8,421 nt of DNA, taken from Candidatus Competibacteraceae bacterium (GTDB lineage: Bacteria; Pseudomonadota; Gammaproteobacteria; Competibacterales; Competibacteraceae). Position numbers and translations under genes: made by a program. The notes under the pieces were generated by a model. It saw only the letters and a program-made list of their open reading frames with translations, had not been told where the DNA came from and did not search any database. The stretch spans positions 1 through 8,421 of the forward strand of contig JAGRHM010000633.1 in assembly GCA_020445005.1 (NCBI GenBank). Reading direction: 5' to 3'. Shown in pieces: positions 1-7,071 of the stretch (the first letter of the stretch is position 1; each line of letters starts with the position of its first letter).

Positions 1-1649
1 GTATCGAACCGGAAGGATTAATGTGTGTCTCCACGCGCCCGGCTAGCGCTTCCGATGACCCAATTGCTGATCCCCAACCGATCATTACTGCTGCGATGGG
101 TCGCTACCGCTATCTGATTCAACGTCATCTGACAGAAATCGACGATCCCCGAATCGCCGAATGTCTCACCCGCTGTTTGACCGAGCGCCACAATGTCGTT
201 GATGAATGCAGCCTGACTCTGTTCTTTGCGGGTCGGGAAGGTCACGACTTCGCCGCATTTGTGGCTTCAGCCGCGCCACTGCGCGAAGTCGATCAACATC
301 TACTGGAAGTGTTTTGCATTAACATCGCCCTGTGCGCCGATAATATTGCTCTGGTGTCCCATCTGCGCAACCAGGCTTTTGTCGATAGACTGGTAAGTTT
401 GCCCAATCGCACGGCCTTCATTGACGCAGTGGATCAGCGGTTGAAAAGTGGCGAGTGCGCGGGAATGGTCATCGCGCTAATCGATGTCGATCAATTTGCG
501 GAAATCAATGACATGCTCGGCCATCACTACGGCGATCATCTGTTGTGCGCGATGGCTCGTCGTCTGGAGCAGGCGCCGCTGGATCAATGTCTAGTCGCCC
601 GCATTGCCGGCGATAAATTTGGTGTATTCGGGGATGAACGCCTGGTGCAACCGGAAATACTGCAACCAATCTTCACAACGCCCTTCAACATTCAAGAGGT
701 GCAGCACACCGTCTCGATTTCAATGGGGTTGGTGCAGTTGAGCGCCTGTTTCGCGGAACGCGGCGCGGAACTAATCAAAGATGCCTCTATCGCCCTCAAA
801 CACGCCAAATCCAGCGGGATTGGCCAAACCGCTTATTACTCCGACACGATTCGCACCGAAACCCGCGAACGCACTCGTCTCCTGCATGAACTACGCCATG
901 CTTTTAATCATGACCATTTGTTCATCGTTTACCAACCCCAATTGAGTCTGCACAGTGAGGAGGTGATTGGTGTCGAGGCGCTGATGCGCTGGCGCGCTGA
1001 AGATGGCCGTTTTGTACCGCCCGATCGTTTTATCCCGGTGGCTGAACGCTCCGGGTTGATCGTGGGCCTTGGCAACTGGGTGCTGCGCATCGCATTGCAC
1101 GCCCTCGCCCGGTTGCGCGCGGCCGGCTATGATCGTCTGCGCATGGCGGTCAATGTTTCAGCCGTCCAGTTCCGCCAGCCCGATTTTCTGCAAACCGTGG
1201 AAGAAGCGCTGCGCGACACCGGAACGAACCCGGAGGCTCTCGAACTGGAAATCACCGAGTCAGTTGCGGCTCTGGGGTTTGGCTATGTAGAAAAACTGCT
1301 GCATCAATTGAAATCCGCTGGCATCGGCGTTGCGATCGACGATTTCGGCACCGGCTTTTCATCGCTGTCTTATCTTGACCGCCTGCCCGCTGACCGGTTG
1401 AAGATCGACAAATCCTTCGTTTGGGCGCTGGATTCGCAACAACCGGGGCGACGTATTGCCGACATTGTGATCGAGCTGGGCCGGAAGCTGGGTATGAATG
1501 TCCTGGCCGAAGGGGTCGAAACCGCTGCCCAGACGAGCTTGCTGCGTGATCTGGGGTGTGACGATGCTCAAGGTTACTATTTCGGCAAACCGATGTCGTT
1601 GGACGAGTTGCTGAGTTGGTTGCCCGCGCCGCGTGGAGAATCGCAATGA
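1..1649 (+). CDS. Response regulator-like c-di-GMP phosphodiesterase, DUF3369-GGDEF-EAL (5' end outside window)
   Basis: Likely hydrolyses c-di-GMP in the cytoplasm. The frame is open to the left edge; the ATG at 21 is probably internal, because the text after it reads as the second half of a DUF3369 domain (about residues 26-115, numbered from that ATG, with LLEVFCINIAL near its end). In known proteins DUF3369 follows a receiver domain, so a REC domain probably lies upstream. The GGDEF domain (about 118-275) carries AGDKF at 196-200 in place of GGDEF and lacks an RxxD inhibitory site at the usual place, so cyclase activity is doubtful. The EAL domain (about 295-535) looks complete: E319 in EAL, N378 in NVS, EITES at 410-414, D440-D441, K461 in LKIDKS, E497 in AEGVET, then QGYYF. 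Its stop overlaps the next start by ATGA, arguing for one operon with the binding protein and kinase. REC is inferred, not seen. Confidence 0.88.
   Translation, partial: IEPEGLMCVSTRPASASDDPIADPQPIITAAMGRYRYLIQRHLTEIDDPRIAECLTRCLTERHNVVDECSLTLFFAGREGHDFAAFVASAAPLREVDQHLLEVFCINIALCADNIALVSHLRNQAFVDRLVSLPNRTAFIDAVDQRLKSGECAGMVIALIDVDQFAEINDMLGHHYGDHLLCAMARRLEQAPLDQCLVARIAGDKFGVFGDERLVQPEILQPIFTTPFNIQEVQHTVSISMGLVQLSACFAERGAELIKDASIALKHAKSSGIGQTAYYSDTIRTETRERTRLLHELRHAFNHDHLFIVYQPQLSLHSEEVIGVEALMRWRAEDGRFVPPDRFIPVAERSGLIVGLGNWVLRIALHALARLRAAGYDRLRMAVNVSAVQFRQPDFLQTVEEALRDTGTNPEALELEITESVAALGFGYVEKLLHQLKSAGIGVAIDDFGTGFSSLSYLDRLPADRLKIDKSFVWALDSQQPGRRIADIVIELGRKLGMNVLAEGVETAAQTSLLRDLGCDDAQGYYFGKPMSLDELLSWLPAPRGESQ
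1635..1639 (+). promoter_or_regulatory. Ribosome binding site of the binding-protein lipoprotein gene
   Basis: GGAGA lies 6 bases before the ATG at 1646, inside the end of the upstream coding region. It fixes the start at 1646, which is also where a lipoprotein signal peptide begins, in preference to the in-frame ATG at 1616, which would put a charged extension before the signal peptide. Confidence 0.6.
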
Positions 1650-2752
1650 ACCCGTTTCGCTCAATCGCTGGCGGGTTGGCTCTAGCCCTGTTGCTATTGG
1701 CCGGTTGCGACTCAGGTCCCTTGCGCATCGGCTTTATCGGCGGATTGACCGGGCGCAACGCCGACCTCGGTCTCGCCGGGCGCAACGGCGCCTTGCTGGC
1801 TGTAGAACAACGCAACCAGGCAGGCGGTGTCCACGGCCGCCGAGTGGAACTGCTGATTCGGGATAATGCGCAGACGCCCGAGATCGCGATCAAGGCGACC
1901 AAGGAATTGGTTGCTGCCCAAGTTGAAGCCATCGTCGGTCCCCTGACCAGCGCCATGGCCAAGGTCATCCTGCCGGTAACCGAGCAGGCGAAGCTCGTCA
2001 TGGTCAGCCCGACGGTCACCGCCGTGGAGTTTGCCGGCCAGGATGACCAGTTTTTCCGTCTGCCTTCGACCACGCGGGATTACACTCGCACTTCCGCCAC
2101 CTTCCACTACCATCAACGCGGACGGCGGCGCATCGCGGTTGCTTACGATGTGCGTAATCGGGCTTTTTCCGAAAGCACCTTAAACGATTTTCGCTCCACC
2201 TTCAGCGAATTGGGGGGGGTAATCCCGTTGGCTATACCCTTTGAATCCTCTGCCGAAACCACTTTCGCTGATATCATTGACAACCTGTTGCAAACGCAAC
2301 CTGATGCGTTGTTGTTCATCGCTGGTGCAGTCGATACCGCCCGTCTCGCCCAGCAGGCGCGCAAACAGGCTCCTGATCTACCGCTGATCGCCCCTGAATG
2401 GGCGGCCACTGAACAGCTTATCGAGCTGGGGGGCCGCGCCGTGGAAGGTTTGTATCTGGCTCAGTTTTTTAACCGGGATGACCCTACCCCCCGCTATCAG
2501 GCTTTCCGTAAGGCTTATCAAGCCCGCTTTCAACAGGAACCGGGGTTTGCCAGTTTGGCGGCTTACGACGCAACGAATGTCGTTCTGGACGCCCTCAGCC
2601 GTCGCACCGACGGTCAATCACTCAAAGAGACCTTGCTGCATACTTCTTTCCAAGGGGTACAGCAGCCGATCGCCTTTGATCGCTTCGGGGATGCCCAACG
2701 TCCGACTTTCATCACGGTGGTTCGTGATGGCCGATTCGTCATCATCGAGTAA
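1646..2752 (+). CDS. Periplasmic binding lipoprotein, branched-chain amino acid/amide-binding (Peripla_BP_6, LivK-like) family
   Basis: A 368-residue type I periplasmic binding protein. It starts with a basic end and hydrophobic core, then lipobox LAGC with the acylated cysteine at 21, so it should be a lipoprotein. Asp at +2 is the classic signal for retention in the inner membrane. The mature part begins LRIGFIGGLTG, typical of LivK relatives, with GPLTSAM at 98-104 and SPTVT at 121-125 where the family contacts the ligand backbone. Length is usual for the family. The ligand cannot be named; amino acids, amides and small carboxylates are all possible. No LivH/M/F/G transporter genes are adjacent. 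It overlaps the c-di-GMP regulator by ATGA and the kinase gene by 26 bases. I infer a sensory role, presenting ligand to the kinase as LuxP does for LuxQ or TorT for TorS. Transport with permeases encoded elsewhere remains possible. Confidence 0.85.
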   Translation: MNPFRSIAGGLALALLLLAGCDSGPLRIGFIGGLTGRNADLGLAGRNGALLAVEQRNQAGGVHGRRVELLIRDNAQTPEIAIKATKELVAAQVEAIVGPLTSAMAKVILPVTEQAKLVMVSPTVTAVEFAGQDDQFFRLPSTTRDYTRTSATFHYHQRGRRRIAVAYDVRNRAFSESTLNDFRSTFSELGGVIPLAIPFESSAETTFADIIDNLLQTQPDALLFIAGAVDTARLAQQARKQAPDLPLIAPEWAATEQLIELGGRAVEGLYLAQFFNRDDPTPRYQAFRKAYQARFQQEPGFASLAAYDATNVVLDALSRRTDGQSLKETLLHTSFQGVQQPIAFDRFGDAQRPTFITVVRDGRFVIIE

Positions 2753-4721
2753 GCAGCGTGCGCGTATGCCATTGCATGCTTTCCTGGCGTTCTTGCTGAT
2801 TGTGACCTTGCTGGTCACTCTGGGAACCGTAGGCAGCGCGATTTTGGCCGTGCGTCTGCCACAAATCATGCAGGAAAATCATCAGGCCGTTCAAAGTGAG
2901 GCCGAGGATTTGGTCAGCCGTATGGAATTCCTGATGAATAATCTTCAGGTCCGCCTTGAGCCTTTGGAGTCGCTGCTGGGAGAACTGCTTCCTCGTCAAT
3001 TGCATTCGGTTCTCGACGCCATCGCAAACGATGAGTCTTCGTTTAGCGCAATCTATGTGCTCTCTCCAGGCGGGATCGTGGAAGCTGTCGGGATACGCTC
3101 CACATTGTATCAACAACACGCTTCGCATCAAAAACATGCCGATTTAATCGGGAGCGACCTGTCGGCCAACCGTTTATTTCGCATGGTCCAGGCGCAACAG
3201 CGCCCGACCTGGAGCGACCGCTATTTGTCAGCGCTTTCCGGAAACACCACGGTCGGCTTGGCGGTTCCAGTCAGAGGCCGTGTAATCATCGGTGAAATTC
3301 CCCCACAGTATCTGGTGCGCGCATTGCGCACCGCGCGTATGTTTCCCAACGAGTCGATCTGGATTATCGACCGGCATGGAGAATTGGTGGGCGATACGGA
3401 TTCCCCTTCGCAAGCTGGCATCGTCAACCTGCTTGGACTACTGCCGGTGCAGCAGGCCATGCGCGGCGAGGCCCTGCCCGAGACTTTCCAGTATCAGGAC
3501 CGCAGTTATTATCTGGCGGTGCAACATTCACGAGCATTGGATTGGTATTTTTTGGTGAAACTGCCAGCCGGTCTAAACGATCCTGATATTCGTTCTCTGC
3601 TGATCATGGCGACCACCAGTTTCCTTGGCTCCTTGCTGGTTGGCGTCCTGCTCGCCCCTTTGTGGGCGTCTTACCTGGCGCGATCGGTGCGCAAACTCAT
3701 GAAATGCGCCCAACGAGTCGCTGAAGGTCAGTCTGACGGGATCTGGCCACGTAGCTTGATTATTGAATTCAACCAGTTGTCCGCCAACCTTGAGCAGATG
3801 GCCGGCGCTATCCAGGAACGGGAACAGCAACTCCGCACCCTTAATGCTGAACTGGAAGCCCGTGTGGTTCAGCGTACTGCTGACCTGGCGCACACCAATC
3901 ATGAGTTGTCTGAAACGCTGGATCATCTGCGTCACGCCCAGCAGGAATTGGTGCGCACGGAAAAGCTGGCGGCGCTGGGCGAGCTGGTGGCGGGCGTCGC
4001 CCACGAACTGAATACCCCGATTGGCAATGGCTTGATGGCGGCGTCCACGCTGCACGACAAGGTTCACGAATTTCGGAAAGCTATACAGGAGGGTTTGCGT
4101 CGCTCGGCGCTTGATCATTTCGTCGCTCAGGTCGAAACTGCCGCGGACATCACCACTCGTAATCTGCAGCGCGCTGCCGAACTGGTCACCAGCTTTAAGC
4201 AAGTGGCGGTGGATCAAACCAGTTCCCAACGCCGAATCTTTGATCTAAAGGAAGTCGTGAGCGAGATTCTGCTGACGCTGCATCCCATGCTGAAGCGCAT
4301 CCCCCATCAAGTGGTGGTGGACATTCCCGAAGGGTTGCGCATGGACAGTTACCCCGGCCCGTTGGGGCAGACGCTGGCGAATCTGGTCAACAACGCCACC
4401 TTGCATGCTTTCGACGACGGTGAATCCGGGGTGATGCGCATTACGGCGGATCCGGTCGGAGAAGGGCAAGTCCGGCTGCGAGTCGGCGATAATGGCAAGG
4501 GCATTCCCGTTACCCTGCTGGAACGAATCTTTAATCCTTTCGTCACTACTAAAATGGGGCAGGGCGGTGCCGGGTTGGGACTGCACATCGCCCATAACAT
4601 CGTGACCGGCATCCTGGGCGGCAGTCTGACGGTGTGCAGTGAAGAAGGCCAGGGTTGTGAATTTGCGATGTTGCTGCCGAAACAAGCGCCGCACACTGCA
4701 CAAAGCGCCCTTTCCGATTAA
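2727..4721 (+). CDS. Membrane sensor histidine kinase (Cache-like sensor, HAMP, HisKA, HATPase_c)
   Basis: A 664-residue sensor kinase. Order: short Ser-rich basic cytoplasmic end, TM1 (about 15-42), periplasmic region of about 250 residues resembling a double Cache domain (its second half has GLAVPVRGRVIIGEI and IWIIDRHGELVGD), TM2 (about 291-316), HAMP-like linker, coiled coil (about 350-415), HisKA with H426 in GVAHELNTP, and an ATPase domain with N-box NLVNNA (N555/N556), DNGKGIP (D588) and GQGGAGLGLH. All catalytic boxes look intact. No receiver domain is attached, so the partner is probably the REC domain inferred on the upstream DUF3369-GGDEF-EAL protein. The ATG at 2727, overlapping the binding-protein gene by 26 bases, has GGTGG 6 bases upstream; the ATG at 2766 is the alternative and still keeps TM1. 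The frame stays open further upstream (to 2478), but that stretch lies inside the binding-protein gene. The stimulus is unknown. Confidence 0.9.
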   Translation: MADSSSSSKQRARMPLHAFLAFLLIVTLLVTLGTVGSAILAVRLPQIMQENHQAVQSEAEDLVSRMEFLMNNLQVRLEPLESLLGELLPRQLHSVLDAIANDESSFSAIYVLSPGGIVEAVGIRSTLYQQHASHQKHADLIGSDLSANRLFRMVQAQQRPTWSDRYLSALSGNTTVGLAVPVRGRVIIGEIPPQYLVRALRTARMFPNESIWIIDRHGELVGDTDSPSQAGIVNLLGLLPVQQAMRGEALPETFQYQDRSYYLAVQHSRALDWYFLVKLPAGLNDPDIRSLLIMATTSFLGSLLVGVLLAPLWASYLARSVRKLMKCAQRVAEGQSDGIWPRSLIIEFNQLSANLEQMAGAIQEREQQLRTLNAELEARVVQRTADLAHTNHELSETLDHLRHAQQELVRTEKLAALGELVAGVAHELNTPIGNGLMAASTLHDKVHEFRKAIQEGLRRSALDHFVAQVETAADITTRNLQRAAELVTSFKQVAVDQTSSQRRIFDLKEVVSEILLTLHPMLKRIPHQVVVDIPEGLRMDSYPGPLGQTLANLVNNATLHAFDDGESGVMRITADPVGEGQVRLRVGDNGKGIPVTLLERIFNPFVTTKMGQGGAGLGLHIAHNIVTGILGGSLTVCSEEGQGCEFAMLLPKQAPHTAQSALSD

Positions 4722-4770
4722 ACCCACATTTCGCAAACCGTCCACTGGCGGGTTACGGTATGCTTATGCG

Positions 4771-5433
4771 ATGAACCTGACCGACTCGCTGCTTCCGGCT
4801 GATTTGCTGTTCTTCGCCAATTTCATCTGGCTGGTGATTGGAGTCTATGCCCTGCGCGTTGCGCCCTGGCGCGCGTTGCTGGCTAGCCCCCAACTCCAGC
4901 ATGTCTTTCTGGGCGCATCCGTTGTGTTATTCCTGATGTGGATTTTCGAGGTCGGCGTGCGTCCGGCGCTCGGTTTTCACCTGCTCGGCGTGACGGTTTA
5001 TACGCTGATGTTTGGCTGGTCGCTGGGGGTCATCGGCGCCAGCTTGATCATGCTGGCGGTGACGATCACAAACGGCGATTGGGCGGCATTAGCGGTAAAC
5101 GCCTTGTTGCTTGGCGTACTGCCGGTCTCGGTCAGCTATAGCGTGTATGCCCTGGTGGATCGCTACCTACCCCGACATCTTTTCATTTATATTTTCCTAT
5201 GCGCCTTCTTCAACGCCATGCTGACCGCCGGAGTGACGGTATTGGCGCTGGTTGTGCTGCTGGTCGTCACCGAAACCTACGCCTTTTCCCGTATCAGCAG
5301 CGAATACCTGCCTTTTCTGCCGCTCTATCTGTTCCCGGAGGGTCTGATCAACGGTATGATCATCACGGTGCTGGTGGGCCTGCGACCGGACTGGCTAAAA
5401 ACTTATGACGATGAGCGATATTTGAAATCTTGA
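4771..5433 (+). CDS. CbiM/COG3235-like integral membrane protein, copy 1
   Basis: A 220-residue, very hydrophobic protein with about six membrane helices and no signal peptide. The C-terminal segment FPEGLINGMIITVLVG and the overall layout resemble the CbiM-like (COG3235) family, often labelled energy-coupling factor transporter permease. True CbiM proteins start with a metal-binding Met-His motif, which is absent here, and no CbiQ or CbiO gene is nearby, so cobalt or nickel uptake should not be assumed. The ATG at 4771 starts cleanly before the first helix but has only a weak ribosome site; the frame is open further upstream into the kinase gene. It sits 49 bases after the kinase and a few tens of bases before a djlA-like gene. 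The same pair recurs inverted at the right end; over the shared 141 C-terminal residues the copies differ at about 13 positions. Function is unknown; membrane location is secure. Confidence 0.75.
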   Translation: MNLTDSLLPADLLFFANFIWLVIGVYALRVAPWRALLASPQLQHVFLGASVVLFLMWIFEVGVRPALGFHLLGVTVYTLMFGWSLGVIGASLIMLAVTITNGDWAALAVNALLLGVLPVSVSYSVYALVDRYLPRHLFIYIFLCAFFNAMLTAGVTVLALVVLLVVTETYAFSRISSEYLPFLPLYLFPEGLINGMIITVLVGLRPDWLKTYDDERYLKS

Positions 5434-5452
5434 GCCGCACTGCTGATGCAAT

Positions 5453-5457
5453 GAGGG
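5453..5457 (+). promoter_or_regulatory. Ribosome binding site before djlA copy 1
   Basis: GAGGG lies 5 bases before the TTG at 5463 and 11 before the GTG at 5469. The spacing supports the TTG as start. The copy 2 equivalent is GAGG with the aligned TTG changed to TTA, so this site helps decide the start in both copies. Confidence 0.45.
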
Positions 5458-5462
5458 TTTGG

Positions 5463-6317
5463 TTGAGCGTGTTGGGAAAACTGTTTGGCGGAGCTTTTGG
5501 TTTTATGGTCGGCGGACCGCTGGGCGCGCTGCTGGGCGCAGCGGTCGGCCATAATTTTGATCAGGCCCAATGGCAAGCGGCTACATCGTCAGCGTCCGGG
5601 ACGGCAGGTCATGATCAGGCGCGACATGTGTTCAACGCCACAGCATTCCAGATCATGGGTCATATTGCTAAAGCCGATGGCCGGGTTTCGGAACGCGAAA
5701 TCGCTGCGACGCGCGCCATCATGGATCATCTGCAGTTGAACGTCGCTCAGCGCCAAGCCGCGATGGAAGGCTTTACCGCAGGTAAGCAACCGGAATTTGC
5801 TGTGGAAGCTGCGATTGAGACCTTTCAGCGCGCCTGCCGCGCTTATCCAGCCATGCTGCAACAACTGTTGGAGTTATTACTGAATGTTGCTTACGCCGAT
5901 GGCGGGCTGCATCCTCAGACCCACGCGCGTTTATCAGCAGTGGCTGAACGGCTGGGTATTCACCGCCTGCAATTTGAAACCCTGCATACTCTGTTTCGCG
6001 CGCAGCGCTGGGCGCATGAGTCGGGTCAGAGCGGTTTTGGCGGCGCTGAGGCCGGCGCGCAGCGCGAACGTCGGAACAATGGCCAACGACCGACTACCGC
6101 CGTCAACTCGTTGAGCCATGCCTATGGCGTACTTGGCCTGAAACGCGAGGCTAGCCCTGAAGAAATCAAGCTGGCTTACCGCCGCCTGATCCGACAACAC
6201 CATCCTGACAAGCTGGCGTCGAGTGGCCTTTCACCGGCGGAAATGGCGCGCGCTACAGAGCGAACCCGGGAAATCACCGCTGCTTATGACCGCATCCGGG
6301 AAGCGCGGGGTTTATAA
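5463..6317 (+). CDS. djlA: DjlA-like co-chaperone (membrane anchor, TerB domain, C-terminal J domain), copy 1
   Basis: A type III J protein that should stimulate DnaK ATPase at the inner membrane. Numbered from the GTG at 5469 so both copies align: Gly-rich membrane segment (about 5-27), polar linker (33-52), TerB-like helical domain (about 54-165, with [11 protein letters not shown]), variable linker (185-215), J domain (218-282) with HPD at 245-247. This matches E. coli DjlA architecture. Start choice is uncertain: ATG 5451, TTG 5463 and GTG 5469 are all in frame, and so is a TTG at 5430 overlapping the previous stop. I prefer TTG 5463, because GAGGG ends 5 bases before it and the product begins M-S-V-L-G-K, like many DjlA proteins. 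GTG 5469 corresponds to the only usable start in copy 2. It is probably cotranscribed with the membrane protein upstream. Its stop overlaps the radC stop from the other strand by 6 bases. Copy 2 is about 90% identical in protein. Confidence 0.88.
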   Translation: MSVLGKLFGGAFGFMVGGPLGALLGAAVGHNFDQAQWQAATSSASGTAGHDQARHVFNATAFQIMGHIAKADGRVSEREIAATRAIMDHLQLNVAQRQAAMEGFTAGKQPEFAVEAAIETFQRACRAYPAMLQQLLELLLNVAYADGGLHPQTHARLSAVAERLGIHRLQFETLHTLFRAQRWAHESGQSGFGGAEAGAQRERRNNGQRPTTAVNSLSHAYGVLGLKREASPEEIKLAYRRLIRQHHPDKLASSGLSPAEMARATERTREITAAYDRIREARGL

Positions 6318-6986
6318 CACGCCCCGTTCCGCTAACGACACGGTTTGTCCATCGCCAACCACCACATGATCCAACAACCGGACATCGACCGTAGCCAGAG
6401 CCTCCTTTAGCCGCAAGGTAATCGCCTCATCGGCCCGGCTCGGTTCAGCGACCCCGGAAGGATGGTTGTGAGCCGCGATCACCGCGGCAGCGTTATAATG
6501 CAAAGCGCGTTTCACCACCTGACGGGGATGCACAGCGGAACTGTCAATGGTTCCGAAAAACAGCTCTTCGTACTGAATCACCCGGTGCTTGTTGTCCAGA
6601 AACAGGCAGGAAAAAACTTCGTGCGGGTGATGGCGCATCTTCGCCATCAGGTAGCGTCGGGTATCAGCCACGCTTTGGATGGCGTCGGTTCGTTGCAGGG
6701 TATCTTCCAGGTGGCGGCGAGCCAACTCCAATACGGCTTGCAATTGGGTGAACTTGGCGGGTCCCAATCCAGGGGTTGCGCAGAATGCGGCCTGATCCAG
6801 TTCCAGCAACTGGCGGAGACCGCCATGTTGCTTAAGCATGTCGCGTGCTAGATCGACCGCGCTACGGCCGGGTACGCCGACCCGTAGAAAAATCGCCAGT
6901 AATTCAGCATCGGAAAGCGCGGCGGCGCCCCGTTGCAGTAACTTCTCCCGAGGACGTTCGTCATCGGGCCAATCACGAATGGACAT
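6312..6986 (-). CDS. radC: RadC family protein (JAB/MPN metalloprotease-like, UPF0758)
   Basis: A full-length 224-residue RadC. The N-terminal part carries the family opening [14 protein letters not shown] and a helix-hairpin-helix-like stretch ([11 protein letters not shown], about residue 72). The C-terminal JAB/MPN domain has the metal site HNHPSG with H173 and H175, and SRAD with D186. The historical link to DNA repair is weak, and the biochemical role of chromosomal RadC remains unsettled. The start at 6986 is supported by TAGGAA about 8 bases upstream. In many proteobacteria radC neighbours coaBC or rpmB; here it stands alone between two inverted copies of a membrane protein/djlA pair. 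Its stop codon shares the palindrome TTATAA with the stop of djlA copy 1. It lies 85 bases after djlA copy 2 on the same strand, so it may be read from that unit or from its own promoter in the AT-rich gap. Confidence 0.95.
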   Translation of the reverse strand: MSIRDWPDDERPREKLLQRGAAALSDAELLAIFLRVGVPGRSAVDLARDMLKQHGGLRQLLELDQAAFCATPGLGPAKFTQLQAVLELARRHLEDTLQRTDAIQSVADTRRYLMAKMRHHPHEVFSCLFLDNKHRVIQYEELFFGTIDSSAVHPRQVVKRALHYNAAAVIAAHNHPSGVAEPSRADEAITLRLKEALATVDVRLLDHVVVGDGQTVSLAERGVL

Positions 6987-7071
6987 AGTGATTTCCTATG
7001 GAGTCACTTCATTAAATCATCGATGTAAATATAGAAACAAATAATTTTTGTCATGTACAGAAATACAGCCT
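6987..7071 (-). promoter_or_regulatory. AT-rich spacer with a candidate radC promoter
   Basis: This is the only clearly AT-rich stretch of the window. Read on the - strand, TTGTTT (7040-7035) and TTTAAT (7016-7011) are separated by 18 bases, a plausible sigma-70 -35/-10 pair, and a ribosome site TAGGAA follows before the radC ATG. No hairpin plus U-tract terminator for djlA copy 2 is obvious. The promoter is a pattern match only. Confidence 0.35.

Larger units (their letters stand above)
4967..6317 (+). repeat. Left arm of a large inverted duplication (membrane protein + djlA)
   Basis: This stretch is the visible counterpart of 7072-8421 read on the other strand. Base 4967 aligns with 8421 and 6317 with 7072. 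The arms are 1351 and 1350 bases; the one-base difference falls in the spacer between the two genes. Spot comparisons suggest about 90% DNA identity. The left limit is set only by the window edge on the other arm; the homology may extend further to the left. Confidence 0.85.

Noticed and set aside
1252..2073. Long opposite-strand open frame of 273 codons across the regulator/binding-protein junction
   Set aside because: It has Arg/Pro/Ser-rich composition with no recognisable domain, and lies antisense to two genes with clear family motifs.
3573..4229. Antisense open frame of 218 codons within the kinase gene
   Set aside because: It mirrors the kinase codon pattern on the opposite strand and shows no motif or ribosome site; a shadow frame.
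4722..4770. Possible terminator or promoter between the kinase and the first membrane protein gene (ACCGT/ACGGT inverted repeat, TATGCT)
   Set aside because: A 5-bp repeat without a T-tract and a -10-like hexamer without a good -35 are expected by chance.
6306..6326. GC-rich inverted repeat (CGGGG ... CCCCG) at the convergent djlA/radC ends, as a bidirectional terminator
   Set aside because: The stem is only 5 bp with an 11-base loop and no T-tract on either strand; too weak to call.
6312..6986. RadC as evidence of a mobile element or plasmid anti-restriction island
   Set aside because: The protein is a full-length chromosomal-type RadC with its N-terminal helix-hairpin-helix region, and no transposase, integrase or plasmid gene is in view.
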